Assembly (NCBI GenBank): GCA_026400535.1 | Contig: JAPLOU010000022.1 | Coordinates: 32,917-96,916 of the forward strand | Direction of reading: 5' to 3' | Origin: Hyphomicrobiales bacterium | Lineage (GTDB): Bacteria > Pseudomonadota > Alphaproteobacteria > Rhizobiales > Beijerinckiaceae | DNA: 64,000 bases | In this document: in pieces, positions 50,205 to 60,725 of the stretch | Position numbering within the stretch: position 1 is the stretch's first letter | Layout of the letters: the number at the start of each line of letters is the position of its first letter | The notes under the pieces: model-generated | Told to the model about the DNA's origin: nothing | The model's database searches: none | What the model saw: the letters and a program-made list of their open reading frames with translations, nothing else | Translations under genes and position numbers: made by a program

Positions 50205-51007
50205 GGAGTGGTGATCAGCCGGTTGCCTGCCGGATCCGTCAACTCGGCATGCGCCGGCCCGTTCGGCATGACCAGCCCGACCCGGGCCAGGCCTGCGTTG
50301 CCCGCCGTCCGGGCCGGCTGACCCCTGCTGTGCCAGACATTGACTGCAATGTGATGGTGATAACCGCCCCACCCCAGAAAGGACGCGCCTGGATAGCGGG
50401 CCATGACGGTGAGGCCTAGCGTGTCGCGGTAGAAGGCTTCCGCCGCCGCCAGGTCGCCGACCTTCAGATGGACATGGCCGATGCGGCCCGGCGCGGGAAA
50501 GCGCCAGGCACCGGCGGCCATGTCCTGCTCTGCCATCAGCGAGGCGCCATCCAGCGGCAGGGTCGCCATCCTGACCATGCTTCCGTCCTTGCCCCACAGG
50601 GCCCGGGGCCGGTCGACATAGACCTCGATCCCGTTGCCTTCCGGATCGGTGAGATAAATGGCCTCGCTCACAAGATGGTCCGAGGCGCCGTCGATCCTGA
50701 CGCCAAGCGCCTGCGCCTGCGCCACCCAGTTCGCGAGGTCGCGCCGTGCCGGCAGAAGGAAGGCCATGTGGAACAGGCCGGGCGCGGAGGGGTCGGCCGG
50801 CTTAAGGTCAGATCCGCCCAGCAGTTCGAGCAGGACGGTCCCGTCAGGCGCACCCAAGCAGACCGCGTCCGCCGCAGGCGTCACGATCATCAGCCCCAGC
50901 ACATTGCGGTAGAACGCGCTCACCCGCTCGGGGTCGCGCACATGCAGGGCAATCGCCCCGATATGGCCCGGCCCGTTCAGGGCTTCGCGCATGACGGATT
51001 CGGACAT
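50180..51007 (-). CDS. VOC-family dioxygenase-like protein
   Basis: Two-domain vicinal-oxygen-chelate protein of 275 residues from the ATG at 51007. Domain 1 has GAIALHVRDPERVSAFYRNVLGL and YLTDPEGNGIEVY; domain 2 has GHVHLKVGDLAAAEAFYRDTLGL and GYHHHIAVNVW. It resembles catechol-2,3-dioxygenases (CatE type), with His and Glu metal ligands, but the substrate is not predictable. It converges with the stress-protein gene, their coding ends overlapping. Confidence 0.85.
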   Translation of the reverse strand: MSESVMREALNGPGHIGAIALHVRDPERVSAFYRNVLGLMIVTPAADAVCLGAPDGTVLLELLGGSDLKPADPSAPGLFHMAFLLPARRDLANWVAQAQALGVRIDGASDHLVSEAIYLTDPEGNGIEVYVDRPRALWGKDGSMVRMATLPLDGASLMAEQDMAAGAWRFPAPGRIGHVHLKVGDLAAAEAFYRDTLGLTVMARYPGASFLGWGGYHHHIAVNVWHSRGQPARTAGNAGLARVGLVMPNGPAHAELTDPAGNRLITTPQASPSMS

Positions 51008-51135
51008 GGACAGACCTCTCAGCGCCATCAAGGCTCGCTGATTGTGTCATGCTTGAGGGCGTCTGTCCGTGGTGGCGACCACAAGCCCGGTCTTGTGGCG
51101 GTGCAAGACCGATATGGACTGTTGCGCGCGGCGCA

Positions 51136-52962
51136 CTAGCTGGCCAGCGCTTCCTTCTGCTTCTCGGCGCGCTTGCGCTCGTTCGGGTCGAGCTTCATCT
51201 TGCGCAGCCTGATCGACTTGGGCGTCACTTCGACCAGCTCGTCATCCTGGATCCAGGCGAGCGCGCGTTCCAGCGTCATGCGGATCGGCGGCGTCAGGCG
51301 CACGGCCTCGTCCTTGGAGGTTGTGCGGATGTTGGTCAGCTTCTTGCCCTTCAGCACATTGACCTCAAGGTCGTTGTCGCGGGAGTGGATGCCGATGATC
51401 ATGCCCTGGTAGACCTTCCAGCCCGGCTCGATCACCATCGGGCCACGGTCCTCGAGGTTCCACAGCGCATAGGCGACGGCCTCGCCGGCGTCATTCGAGA
51501 TCAGCACCCCGTTGATGCGCCCCGCCATTTCGCCGCGATAGGGCAGATAGGCGTGAAACAGCCGGTTCATGATGGCCGTTCCGCGCGTGTCGGTCATCAG
51601 TTCCGACTGGTAGCCGATCAGGCCGCGCGTCGGTGCGTGGAACACCAGCCTGAGCCGGTTGCCGCCTGACGGGCGCATTTCCAGCATTTCCGCTTTCCGT
51701 TCGCTCATCTTCTGCACGACGATGCCCGAGTGCTCTTCGTCGACGTCGATCAGAACCTCTTCGATCGGCTCCAGAAGGTTGCCGTCTGCATCCTTCTGGA
51801 AAACCACGCGCGGACGCGACACGCCGATTTCAAACCCCTCGCGGCGCATGGTTTCGATCAGAATGGCGAGCTGCAATTCGCCCCGTCCGGAGACGATGAA
51901 CGAGTCCTTGTCGGCGCTCTCCTCGATCTTGAGCGCCACATTGCCTTCGGCTTCCTTGAGCAGCCGGTCGCGGATGACCCGGCTTGTCACCTTGTCGCCT
52001 TCGGTGCCTGCCAGTGGCGAATCGTTGACGATGAACGACATCGACACGGTGGGCGGATCGATCGGCTGGGCCTTCATCGCCTCGGTCACTTCAGGGGCGC
52101 AGAAGGTATCGGCAACGGTGCCCTTGGACAGGCCGGCAATGGCGACGATGTCTCCCGGCACGGCCTCGTCGATCGGCGTGCGTTCGACGCCGCGGAAGGC
52201 GAGGATCTTGGAGACACGGCCGCTTTCCACCAGCGTTCCGTCCTGTGCCAGCGCCTTGATGGGCATGTTCGGCTTGATCGAGCCGGATGTGACGCGCCCG
52301 GTGATCATGCGGCCGAGGAAGGGATTTGCCTCCAGCAGCGTGCCGATCATCCGGAAGGGGCCTTCTTCGGTCCTTGCCTGCGGTACATGCGACAGGACGA
52401 GATCGAACATGGGCGCAAGGCCCTGGTCCTTCGGGCCGTCCGGAGCTGTCGCCATCCAGCCGTCGCGGCCCGAGCCGTAGAGGATCGGAAAGTCGAGCTG
52501 ATCGTCGGTGGCGTCGAGGGCGGCGAACAGGTCGAACACCTCGTTGACGACCTCGATATGGCGGGCGTCGGGCCGGTCGATCTTGTTGATCGCCACGATC
52601 GGCTTCAGGCCCAGCTTCAGCGCCTTGCCAACCACGAACTTGGTCTGCGGCATCGGTCCCTCGGCGGCATCGACCAGCACGATCACGCCATCCACCATGT
52701 TGAGGATTCGCTCGACCTCGCCGCCGAAATCGGCGTGGCCCGGCGTGTCGACGATGTTGATGCGGATATCCTTCCAGACCACCGAGGTGCACTTGGCCAG
52801 GATGGTGATGCCGCGCTCCTTCTCGAGATCGTTCGAATCCATGACACGCTCGACGACGCGCTGGTTGTCGCGGAACGAGCCGGCCTGCTGCAGGAGCTTG
52901 TCGACAAGCGTTGTCTTGCCATGGTCGACATGGGCGATGATGGCGATGTTGCGAAGGGACAT
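51136..52962 (-). CDS. typA: Translational GTPase TypA/BipA
   Basis: Ribosome-binding GTPase with roles in 50S assembly and stress. The ATG at 52962 ([19 protein letters not shown]) gives 608 residues; the open frame to 53178 is not coding. The P-loop is [10 protein letters not shown]3 is DTPGH, and G4 is NKID. The following EF-Tu domain 2, EF-G-like domains and the C-terminal [13 protein letters not shown] are as expected. It is divergent from hrcA. Confidence 0.96.
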   Translation of the reverse strand: MSLRNIAIIAHVDHGKTTLVDKLLQQAGSFRDNQRVVERVMDSNDLEKERGITILAKCTSVVWKDIRINIVDTPGHADFGGEVERILNMVDGVIVLVDAAEGPMPQTKFVVGKALKLGLKPIVAINKIDRPDARHIEVVNEVFDLFAALDATDDQLDFPILYGSGRDGWMATAPDGPKDQGLAPMFDLVLSHVPQARTEEGPFRMIGTLLEANPFLGRMITGRVTSGSIKPNMPIKALAQDGTLVESGRVSKILAFRGVERTPIDEAVPGDIVAIAGLSKGTVADTFCAPEVTEAMKAQPIDPPTVSMSFIVNDSPLAGTEGDKVTSRVIRDRLLKEAEGNVALKIEESADKDSFIVSGRGELQLAILIETMRREGFEIGVSRPRVVFQKDADGNLLEPIEEVLIDVDEEHSGIVVQKMSERKAEMLEMRPSGGNRLRLVFHAPTRGLIGYQSELMTDTRGTAIMNRLFHAYLPYRGEMAGRINGVLISNDAGEAVAYALWNLEDRGPMVIEPGWKVYQGMIIGIHSRDNDLEVNVLKGKKLTNIRTTSKDEAVRLTPPIRMTLERALAWIQDDELVEVTPKSIRLRKMKLDPNERKRAEKQKEALAS

Positions 52963-53279
52963 GGGCTGGTCTTTGCAAACGGAAGGCGGCTTGATGCCGC
53001 AAGGGACGGACAGGAACGGACCGGGTCGGGACAAAAACAACAAGGAGGCGCACGCAAGGACATCAAGGCCTGGCGCACGCCCCCCGAATTCGTTGCGCTG
53101 CAATATCATCAGCGGCGGGGATGATGCAACGCGAAACGCGACACATTCTCTTGTGAGGGCCCTGCGTGAAAAACCCATGACACAAGCTTGATTGCCACGC
53201 CTTGCAATGCCCAGATAAGGTTGTGTCGCTGGAAGGTCAGGCCCTGTGGCCCGTTCTGCGGCGCTGTGATCGGAACGCC
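52963..53279. promoter_or_regulatory. Divergent typA-hrcA intergenic region
   Basis: 317 bases without a gene. A promoter-like pair TTGCCA (53192-53197) and GATAAG (53214-53219) with a 16-base spacer faces hrcA. The heat-shock-type sequence CTTG at 53187 is also near. No CIRCE inverted repeat is visible. Confidence 0.4.
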
Positions 53280-54365
53280 ATGAGCCAACTCGTCCGACCT
53301 CCAGTCCTCACGGCCGCGAGCGGCGGCATCGATGAGCGCTCGCGCGAGATTTTCAGACGCATCGTCGAGAACTATCTCGCCAATGGCGAGCCGCTGGGGT
53401 CGCGCAACCTGTCCCGCATCCTGCCGATGACCCTGTCCCCGGCTTCGGTGCGCAATGTCATGTCGGATCTGGAGCAAGCCGGGCTGATCTTCGCGCCCCA
53501 CACCTCCGCCGGACGTATGCCGACCGAGCGGGGCCTGCGCTTCTTCGTCGACGCGATGCTGGAGATCGGCGATCCCACCGGCGATGAGCGCGCCGCCATC
53601 GAGGCGCAGGTCAAGGCTGCCTCGGGCCGCCCGCTTGACGGGGTGCTGGCCGAAGCGTCCACCTTGCTCTCCGGCCTGTCGCGCGGCGCCGGCGTCGTGC
53701 TGGCCTCCAAGGCCAATGCGCGTCTGAAGCACGTCGAGTTCGTCATGCTCGACCCGACGCGGGCGCTGGTCGTCCTGGTCGGCGACGACGGCCAGGTTGA
53801 GAACCGCATTGTCGCCTTGCCGCCGGGCTTGCCCGCGTCCGCGCTGATCGAGGCGACCAACTTCCTCAACGCGCGGCTCAATGGGCGCACGATCGCCGAA
53901 CTCCGCGCCGATCTCGAAGCGCACCGCTCCGAATTGCATGGCGAACTGGATGCCCTCTCCGCGAAGCTGGTCGAGGCGGGTCTCGCCGTCAGCGTCGGCA
54001 ACGAGGCCTCGCGCCAGCTCATCGTGCGTGGCCAGGCCAACCTGCTGGAAGACCTCAACGCACAGCAGGATCTGGAGCGCATCCGGCTGCTCTTCGCCGA
54101 TCTCGAAACCCAGAAGGAGGTGATCGAGCTGCTTTCCCGCGCCGAAAGCGCCGAAGGCGTGCGCATCTTCATCGGCTCGGAGAACAAGCTGTTCTCGCTC
54201 TCGGGTTCCTCGCTGATTGCAGCCCCGTTCCGCGACAGTCGCCAGCAGATCGTCGGTGTCGTCGGCATCATCGGCCCGACCCGGCTCAACTACGCCCGCA
54301 TCGTGCCGATGGTCGACTACACGGCCAAGGTCGTCTCGGAGCTGATGCGGCAGCGCGAGGGCTAG
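53280..54365 (+). CDS. hrcA: Heat-inducible transcription repressor HrcA
   Basis: Represses groES-groEL and other chaperone genes at CIRCE operators. The ATG at 53280 gives 361 residues. It has an N-terminal winged helix ([37 protein letters not shown]) and the C-terminal [21 protein letters not shown]. In most alphaproteobacteria grpE follows; here the downstream region is decayed sequence instead. Confidence 0.95.
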   Translation: MSQLVRPPVLTAASGGIDERSREIFRRIVENYLANGEPLGSRNLSRILPMTLSPASVRNVMSDLEQAGLIFAPHTSAGRMPTERGLRFFVDAMLEIGDPTGDERAAIEAQVKAASGRPLDGVLAEASTLLSGLSRGAGVVLASKANARLKHVEFVMLDPTRALVVLVGDDGQVENRIVALPPGLPASALIEATNFLNARLNGRTIAELRADLEAHRSELHGELDALSAKLVEAGLAVSVGNEASRQLIVRGQANLLEDLNAQQDLERIRLLFADLETQKEVIELLSRAESAEGVRIFIGSENKLFSLSGSSLIAAPFRDSRQQIVGVVGIIGPTRLNYARIVPMVDYTAKVVSELMRQREG

Positions 54366-54607
54366 GACTTTGGCTGAAAGCGTCGTGCTGCCGACGTGGT
54401 CCTTGGCGGTGCCTTAGTCCGGAATCCGGCGCGAGTACCGTTCGAACCTTGCTTGACAGAGAGTCCACGCTGCCGGAAGACAACGGTCACCGGTTGAGCG
54501 GACCCCAAGCCGTATCCCGGCAGGCGATCGGGCGGCGCGTGATCGATATCGAGCCAGGTGGAAGGCTTGCCGTCCATCGACGCAGGCACGCGGACATGAC
54601 GGATCGT

Positions 54608-54908
54608 CCTGACATTGATGACATGACGCCAATTGGCTTTGAACAACGCCAGCATCCCGCCTTCGAGATCCAGGCCGAGCGATGTAAACTGACAGGGCAC
54701 TTCGTCTGCGACACCGTGGCAATGATCACCCTTGCCGCGCTCGTTGTCGTATCCGACCAGCCGCTGGGCCGGGCGTCCGTAGAACAATCACGACGTCCGG
54801 CCATGTTCCGTTGGCGGCAACGGGTACCGGCGCTGTCCAGACGACCATTTCGATGATCGCGCCATCTGCCAGATTGCGCCGGTCGCGGATCACCAACAAA
54901 ACCAACAG
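54608..54908 (-). pseudogene. Remnant of a TumE-like (DUF6516) toxin gene
   Basis: Two frames together give a TumE-like sequence. The first (from about 54908) has RDRRNLADGAIIEMVVWTAP; the second (from 54787) has LFYGRPAQRLVGYDNERGKG. The motif pair DGAIxEM and GYDNExGKGDH fits DUF6516, the toxin partner of TumA. The frame breaks between them near 54788. A TumA antitoxin gene is not visible, so the system is probably dead. Confidence 0.5.
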
Positions 54909-54984
54909 ATGGCATGAGATGCCCCATGCAGGGCAACGCGTCAGATTCGATGACGCAACCCCTCAGGACGATCGCTCCGGGAAA

Positions 54985-55008
54985 CACAAAAGCCGCCCGG
55001 TGGGCGGC
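54985..55008 (-). terminator. Rho-independent terminator of tRNA-Ala
   Basis: On the minus strand a 7-bp GC stem (GCCGCCC, loop ACC, GGGCGGC) is followed by TTTTGTGTTT. It lies 12 bases past the CCA end of the tRNA gene. Confidence 0.75.
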
Positions 55009-55020
55009 CTTGTGAAGGTT

Positions 55021-55096
55021 TGGTGGAGCCAAGCGGGATCGAACCGCTGACCTCCTGCATGCCATGCAGGCGCTCTCCCAGCTGAGCTATGGCCCC
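55021..55096 (-). tRNA. tRNA-Ala(GGC)
   Basis: 76-base cloverleaf with encoded CCA. The acceptor arm GGGGCCA pairs with TGGCTCC and contains the G3-U70 wobble pair that marks alanine tRNAs. The anticodon loop ATGGCAT gives GGC (55061-55063). The T arm has GGTTCGATCCC-type bases. It is the only tRNA gene I find in the window. Confidence 0.95.
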
Positions 55097-55209
55097 ATCG
55101 GGGCGCCGCCTTGGGGTGCCGGCGCCGATCGTGACGTTCAGGCGGCTATGGACGACCTGATGCGGAGCGGTCTGTACACGCCCTGCTGTCAGGCATCAAG
55201 CCTCTTTCA

Positions 55210-55584
55210 TCAGGTCTCCTCGTCGTCGACGATGTCTCCGTCGATCAGGTCGGCAACATCATCGTCATCCTCGTCCTCGGTTTCGAGGAAAGTGTCATCT
55301 TCCTCGTCCGCCACGATGTCCTCGTCGATGTCCTCGACCACGACAGGATCCTTGGCCGCCGCATCGGGGGCATCGGCCTCTTCGAGTGCAACCAGCTCGA
55401 CGGGAGCGGCTTCGACCTCCTCTTCCTCGTCGTCGTTGGCCACGACCTTGGCCTGCGGCTCGAAGAAGCTGCGCGGATAGGACTGGCCCGTATAGGGCGA
55501 CACGACGGGGTCGCGGTTCAGATCGTAGAATTTGCGTCCCGTCACGGGGCAAAGGCGCTTGATGCCGAGTTCCGGTTTGGCCAC
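55210..55584 (-). CDS. FYDLN acid domain protein (TIGR02300)
   Basis: Small highly acidic protein of 124 residues, unknown function. LCPVTGRKFYDLNRDPVVSPYTGQ is the conserved N-terminal segment that names the family; the second half is almost all Asp, Glu and Val. The Cys and the FYDLN segment look like a degenerate zinc-ribbon-like start. In Rhizobiales it sits next to a tRNA-Ala and to cmk, as here. Confidence 0.93.
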   Translation of the reverse strand: MAKPELGIKRLCPVTGRKFYDLNRDPVVSPYTGQSYPRSFFEPQAKVVANDDEEEEVEAAPVELVALEEADAPDAAAKDPVVVEDIDEDIVADEEDDTFLETEDEDDDDVADLIDGDIVDDEET

Positions 55585-55811
55585 GGTTTGGTTTCCTGAA
55601 CATCTGGTTTTTGAATGAGCCGTGGCGTTAGTCCCGAAAAGGCCGCGCTGTCAATTGTTTTCCAAGCCGGAGCGGGGAAAGCCGGTTGGCGCGGGCGCCG
55701 CGGGCATGCTATGCGCCGACGCGCGCCGCAGGGCCCGCCTCCGGCAAACCGGCAAGGTTCCACGTGTCCCCCGATCACGCACCCCGCCTAGCAGAAACAC
55801 CCGACCATGGC

Positions 55812-56459
55812 ATGCCAGCGGACCGCAGGGGCCTCGTGCTCGCCATCGACGGCCCCGCTGCTTCGGGCAAGGGAACGCTCGCCCGGCGGCTGGCGGCCCA
55901 TTTCGGCCTGCCACATCTGGACACTGGCCTGCTGTATCGCGCCACCGCCCGCGCCCTGCTTGATGCCGGCCAGCCGCTCGATAACGCGCGCGCCGCCGCC
56001 GCTGCCGCTGCGCTCGATCCGGCACGCTTTGACGAGGAACGCCTGCGCGGTGCCGAGATGGGCGAGGCGGCGTCGGTGGTCGCGGCCTTCCCGCACGTGC
56101 GGCAGGCTCTGGTGGCGATGCAGCGCCGCTTTGCGAGCCAGCCTGGCGGCGCCGTGCTGGACGGGCGCGACATTGGCACGGTGATCTGTCCCGACGCCAC
56201 GGTGAAGCTGTTCGTGACCGCTGCACCCGAGATCCGGGCCACGCGCCGCCATCGCGAGCTCGCGCAGAAGCCGGGTGCGCCGGATCTCGGCATGGTGCTG
56301 GCCGACATTCGCCGGCGCGACGCGCGCGATTCGGGCCGGGCCGATGCGCCGCTTGTGGCTGCGCCCGACGCCTTCATCCTCGACACCTCCAGCCTGGGCA
56401 TCGAGGAAGCCTTCGCGCATGCGGCCCGGCTCGTCATGGACCGGATCACAACTGCGTAG
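55812..56459 (+). CDS. cmk: Cytidylate kinase
   Basis: Phosphorylates CMP and dCMP. The ATG at 55812 ([22 protein letters not shown]) gives 215 residues. The P-loop is [10 protein letters not shown], and [22 protein letters not shown] the central block. In many Rhizobiales aroA precedes and rpsA follows; neither is present here. The 227-base gap upstream has no identifiable gene. Confidence 0.94.
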   Translation: MPADRRGLVLAIDGPAASGKGTLARRLAAHFGLPHLDTGLLYRATARALLDAGQPLDNARAAAAAAALDPARFDEERLRGAEMGEAASVVAAFPHVRQALVAMQRRFASQPGGAVLDGRDIGTVICPDATVKLFVTAAPEIRATRRHRELAQKPGAPDLGMVLADIRRRDARDSGRADAPLVAAPDAFILDTSSLGIEEAFAHAARLVMDRITTA

Positions 56460-56561
56460 CCGGCCACGAAGCGCCCAACATCCGGGCTTGCCTTTGCGCC
56501 CTGATCGGCGATGCTGCCAGGATCATCGGGCCAGGGGCCTGATGCGATCAGGGGGCCGCCC

Positions 56562-57374
56562 ATGCTCAGATCTATCCGTGTCGCGCTTGTGGCCTTTGCC
56601 GCGCTGGTCTTGCCCGCCTCCGGGCCGGCGTCCCTGCGCGCCCAGCCAGCCACGGAAGTGGACATCGCGCTGGTTCTGGCGGTCGACATCTCGTTCTCGA
56701 TGGATCTGGAAGAGCTTGCCCTGCAGCGTCAGGGTTATGTGGAAGCGATGCGTTCGTCCGAAGTGCACAAGGCCATCGCCAATGGCGCGACAGGCCGCAT
56801 CGCCGTCACCTTCTTTGAATGGGCGGGCAATGACGTGCAGCATCATCTCGTGCCCTGGACGGTGATCGATTCCCCAGCCGCCGCGCTCGCCTTTGCCGCA
56901 GAACTGGAGAAGCAGCCCACGCGCCGCGGGCGGCGCACCTCTGTCTCAGGCGCCATCGACTTCGGCGTCAAGCTGCTGGAGGCCATGCCGGGCCGGGCCT
57001 TGCGCCGGGTGATGGACATCTCCGGCGACGGGCCGAACAATTCAGGCCGTCCCGTCACGGTCGCCCGCGACGAGGCTCTCCGAAAAGGCATCTCGATCAA
57101 TGGCCTGCCGATCACGGTGAAGGCCCCGGGTTATCTCGACATCCCCGATCTCGATATCTATTACGAGGACTGCGTCATCGGCGGCCAGGGCGCCTTCGTC
57201 ATCTCGATCACCGACAAGAGCCAGTTCGTTCAGACGATCAAGACCAAGCTGGTGATGGAGATCTCGGACGCGCCGGCCGAACCCGCCCGGCTGATCATGC
57301 AGGCGCAGGCGCGCGCGCCGCGCATGTCCTGCATGGCCGGCGAGGAGATGATGCGCAACCGGATGGGGAACTGA
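56562..57374 (+). CDS. DUF1194 (von Willebrand-type) secreted protein
   Basis: Predicted exported protein of 270 residues. The N-terminal signal peptide is MLRSIRVALVAFAALVLPASG with cleavage near SLRAQP. The VWA-like fold follows: IALVLAVDISFSMDLEEL (the MIDAS DxSxS variant), then RRGRRTSVSGAIDFG and VMDISGDGPNNSG. Function is unknown. It is preceded by a 102-base gap and is probably its own transcript. Confidence 0.85.
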   Translation: MLRSIRVALVAFAALVLPASGPASLRAQPATEVDIALVLAVDISFSMDLEELALQRQGYVEAMRSSEVHKAIANGATGRIAVTFFEWAGNDVQHHLVPWTVIDSPAAALAFAAELEKQPTRRGRRTSVSGAIDFGVKLLEAMPGRALRRVMDISGDGPNNSGRPVTVARDEALRKGISINGLPITVKAPGYLDIPDLDIYYEDCVIGGQGAFVISITDKSQFVQTIKTKLVMEISDAPAEPARLIMQAQARAPRMSCMAGEEMMRNRMGN

Positions 57375-57380
57375 CCGGTG

Positions 57381-59846
57381 TCATGTGCCGCGCGGCTTGG
57401 CCCGCGCGGTCGGCAGTGCGGCTGCGGGATCGTCCGGCCAGACATGGCGCGGATAGCGTCCCTTCATCTCGCCCTTGACCTGCGCCCATGACCCTTTCCA
57501 GAAGCCTGGCAGATCGCGCGTGACCTGGATCGGCCGATGCGCCGGCGAGAGCAGCTCCAGCACCAGCGGCACCCGTCCGCCTGCGAGGGCCGGATGAGCC
57601 TTCAGGCCGAACAACTCCTGGACGCGGATCGAGACGGTCGGGCCGGCTTCCGCCTCGTAGTCGACGGCGACGCGGTTGCCGGTTGGCGCCTCGAAGTGGC
57701 TCGGCGCTTCGGCATCCAGTCTGAGCCGCAGGTCAAAGGGCAGAAGCGCGTCAAGGGCTGAACCCAGTTCATCCGCGCTGATGGCCGCCAGGCTTGTCCT
57801 GCCGGAGATGTGGCCCGTGAGCCAGTCTCCGTCCGCACCTGCAAGCCCTTCCGCGCTGAGGTCGGGCCACGGATCCCCTTCCGCCTTGCGCAGGAAGGCC
57901 ACACGCCCGCGCAGCGCCTGCTGGGCCTTGCTCCAGGGCAGGCTGTCCATGCCGAGGGCGCACAGGCCGCGAGCAAGGATGGCTGCGTCCGCCTCGCTGC
58001 CGGTGACGGGCATTGTCCGCTCGGAGAGCACGACAGCCCCCAGCCTGCGTCCGGCCCTGCGCCGCAGGGCGCGCGCCGCAACGTCGAACACGGTTTCGTC
58101 GAAGGTGCAGATCAGATGCCCCGCGACCTGCTCCAGTTCGTCCTCCGCGATGCCGGCGGCGCCGAGGATACGGGCGGCTGCCGCACTGCCCGCCATCTCC
58201 GCCACGACAAGCCAGGACGACTGGGCCAATCGGTCATGGGCCTCCAGCTCCGCGCCGCGCCCATTGGCCAGGACATAGCTGCCCGACCTGCCGCGGCTCC
58301 TGGCGATCCGGTCGGGAAAGCCGAGAGCCAGAAGCGCTCCGGCGCTCAGGCCGTGATCGTGGTCCGGGCCGCCGGCTGACCGGGCCCAACCCGTGCTGAG
58401 CCGCCGCATGTCCTGCGCACGGGCAGCGCGGTCGCGCTGAAAGCGGTCGACGCGGTCGGCGAGGTCGCGGCTGTCGCCGCCAAGACCGCGCTCGACGATC
58501 ACGGCGGCCAGCCGGGCTGCATCCGTCGCTGCGCCGAGGTCGCCTGCCTTCAGCACCATGCTCGCCAGCCGCGGCGGCAGCGGCAGGTCGCGCAGGCGGC
58601 GTCCCAGGGCGGTGATGCGTCCGTCGCCGTCGATCGCGCCAAGCGCGCTGAGCATCTTGCCAGCTTCGCGCAAGGCCGGCTGCGGCGGCGGATCGAGAAA
58701 CGGCAGTCCACGCGGATCGGTGACACCCCAGGCGGCGCAGTCGAGAAGAAGCGGCGCCAGATCGGCGCTGAGGATCTCCGGCGTGGCGTAGGCAGGCAGC
58801 GCGCCCGTGGCCGCCTCCTCCCAAAGGCGCAGGCAAGCGCCCGGCGCCGTCCGCCCGGCGCGCCCGCGCCGCTGGTCGATGGCGGCCCGCGAGGCCCGGA
58901 CGGTTTCAAGCCGCGTCACGCCGACATCCGGTTCGTAGACCGGCACACGGGCCAGCCCCGAATCAATCACGACCCGCACGCCCTCGATGGTCAGCGACGT
59001 CTCCGCGATCGCGGTGGCCAGCACGATCTTGCGACGGCCCGGCTCCGCAGGTTTGACCGCGCGGTCCTGCGCCACCATCTCGAGCGCGCCATGCAGCGGC
59101 GCAATGTCGACGGTGCTGTCCTTGAGTCGTTCGCCAAGACGCTCCTCGACCCGCCGGATTTCGCCTTGCCCCGGCAGGAACACCAGCAGCGAACCGGTCT
59201 CGCTGGCGAGGGCGCCGAGACAGGCCATAACGACCTCATCCTCGATCCGGGCGCGCGGGTCGCGACCCAGATAGCGCGTCTCGACGGGAAAGGCGCGGCC
59301 CTCGCTGCGGATCACCGGCGCGTCGCCCATGAGCCCTGCAATCCGGGCGCCGTCAAGTGTCGCCGACATGACAAGAATCCGCAGTTCCGGCCGCAGACCG
59401 GCCTGGGCGTCGAGCGCCAGCGCAAGGCCAAGATCGGCGTCAAGCGAGCGCTCATGGAATTCGTCAAAGAGGACGCCGGCAACGCCAGCCAGCTCGGGAT
59501 CGTCGAGGATCATCCGCGCGAATACGCCCTCGGTCACGACCTCGATGCGTGTCCTGGCGCTGACCTTCGAACCGAGACGCACCCGGAGCCCGATCGTCTG
59601 CCCGACGCCTTCCGCCAGTGTTTCCGCCATGCGCTCCGCCGCGCCGCGGGCTGCCAGACGGCGTGGCTCGAGCATGATCAGCCGCCCGCCAAGGACCCAG
59701 GGCTCATCAAGCAGGGCAAGCGGTATGCGCGTCGTCTTTCCGGCTCCCGGCGGGGCCACGACAACGGCGTTGGAGCCGGCGCGCAACGCCGCCGCGAGCG
59801 CGGGCAGCGCATCGTCGATGGGCAGTGCTGTGTCGAAGGCGCGCAT
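57381..59846 (-). CDS. hrpB: ATP-dependent helicase HrpB
   Basis: DEAH-type RNA helicase of the HrpB class, 821 residues. Walker A is APPGAGKTTRIPLA, and DEFHERSLDADL is the DExH box. SATLDG is motif III, and QRRGRAGRTAPG is motif VI. The C-terminal HrpB-specific region (KGSWAQVKGEMKGRYPRHVWPDDP) is intact. Its biological role is not well known. It converges on the DUF1194 gene. Confidence 0.94.
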   Translation of the reverse strand: MRAFDTALPIDDALPALAAALRAGSNAVVVAPPGAGKTTRIPLALLDEPWVLGGRLIMLEPRRLAARGAAERMAETLAEGVGQTIGLRVRLGSKVSARTRIEVVTEGVFARMILDDPELAGVAGVLFDEFHERSLDADLGLALALDAQAGLRPELRILVMSATLDGARIAGLMGDAPVIRSEGRAFPVETRYLGRDPRARIEDEVVMACLGALASETGSLLVFLPGQGEIRRVEERLGERLKDSTVDIAPLHGALEMVAQDRAVKPAEPGRRKIVLATAIAETSLTIEGVRVVIDSGLARVPVYEPDVGVTRLETVRASRAAIDQRRGRAGRTAPGACLRLWEEAATGALPAYATPEILSADLAPLLLDCAAWGVTDPRGLPFLDPPPQPALREAGKMLSALGAIDGDGRITALGRRLRDLPLPPRLASMVLKAGDLGAATDAARLAAVIVERGLGGDSRDLADRVDRFQRDRAARAQDMRRLSTGWARSAGGPDHDHGLSAGALLALGFPDRIARSRGRSGSYVLANGRGAELEAHDRLAQSSWLVVAEMAGSAAAARILGAAGIAEDELEQVAGHLICTFDETVFDVAARALRRRAGRRLGAVVLSERTMPVTGSEADAAILARGLCALGMDSLPWSKAQQALRGRVAFLRKAEGDPWPDLSAEGLAGADGDWLTGHISGRTSLAAISADELGSALDALLPFDLRLRLDAEAPSHFEAPTGNRVAVDYEAEAGPTVSIRVQELFGLKAHPALAGGRVPLVLELLSPAHRPIQVTRDLPGFWKGSWAQVKGEMKGRYPRHVWPDDPAAALPTARAKPRGT

Positions 59847-59936
59847 TGCAGCTCATCTGCCCCGCAGGCTCATGCGGCGCAAGGGCCGACGCTCCTCGGG
59901 CAGACAGCCTGCCGCTCCCCGATTGTGATCGTGGTG

Positions 59937-60725
59937 TCAGGCCGCCAGCAGCGCGGCGGTCGCGAAATCCCTGGTTTCAACCCGGCCCCGTCGCGCGATG
60001 AGGCAGGAATTGGGCGGGATCGCCCGCCAGCAGTCACGCCGTTCGTCCACCGGCTCGGAGGCCACGACGACATGGTCGGACTGCTCGCAGAAATAGAGCG
60101 TCGGCGGCGTTGCGTCGCTTGACCAGCGGAAGGCATGCAGCGTCTCGCCATCGGACAGGCCGGCCGCGAAGCGCAAGGGTTCGGTGATGCCGACCTGCCG
60201 CATCAGCGACACCGCGTCACCCAGCGCCGCGGACATCGCGGTGACCGGGTCCTTGCCGTCCCGGATATGGGCCAGCACGATCAGGAACAACGCTTCGGAA
60301 TCGGTCGTTCCAGTGCGTGCGCCATAGAGTGCGTCCGGAATCAGCGCCTCGAGCCTGCGCTTGACCTGCGCATAGCCGCCGATCTGGCCATTGTGCATGA
60401 ACAGCCAGCGGCCAAGCGCGAAGGGATGGCAATTGGCACGGGTCGAGGCCGTCCCGGTCGCTGCGCGGACATGGGCGAAGAACAGGTGCGAGCGGACCTG
60501 GCGGGCGATCGACAGGAGGTTCTCGTCGGACCAGGCCGGCCGGATCTCCCGGTAAAGGCCCGGCTCGGCCCGGTCGCCATACCAGCCAAGCCCGAAGCCG
60601 TCGCCATTCGTGCCGGTCTTGGCCTCGGTGGCGTGGACCGACTGGTGCACCAGGGAGTGACAGGGTGCGGACACGAACTGTTCGAGGAAGACCGGAACGC
60701 CCTGATAGGCCAGAAAGCGGCACAT
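59937..60725 (-). CDS. Class II glutamine amidotransferase (YafJ type)
   Basis: N-terminal-nucleophile glutaminase of 262 residues; Cys2 after Met removal is the nucleophile (MCRFLAYQG). GDGFGLGWYG and RSHLFFAHVRAATG are family motifs, with FMHNGQIGGY as the substrate region. No synthase partner is adjacent, so the acceptor is unknown. Confidence 0.9.
   Translation of the reverse strand: MCRFLAYQGVPVFLEQFVSAPCHSLVHQSVHATEAKTGTNGDGFGLGWYGDRAEPGLYREIRPAWSDENLLSIARQVRSHLFFAHVRAATGTASTRANCHPFALGRWLFMHNGQIGGYAQVKRRLEALIPDALYGARTGTTDSEALFLIVLAHIRDGKDPVTAMSAALGDAVSLMRQVGITEPLRFAAGLSDGETLHAFRWSSDATPPTLYFCEQSDHVVVASEPVDERRDCWRAIPPNSCLIARRGRVETRDFATAALLAA

Larger units (their letters stand above)
54366..55020. 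other. Gene-poor stretch downstream of hrcA
   Basis: 655 bases with no intact recognisable gene. It holds a frameshifted toxin-like remnant on the minus strand (54608-54908) and the terminator of the tRNA-Ala gene (54985-55008). No grpE-like frame is seen on either strand. Confidence 0.7.

Noticed and set aside
52963..53279. CIRCE operator upstream of hrcA
   Set aside because: I looked for TTAGCACTC-N9-GAGTGCTAA and found no similar inverted repeat.
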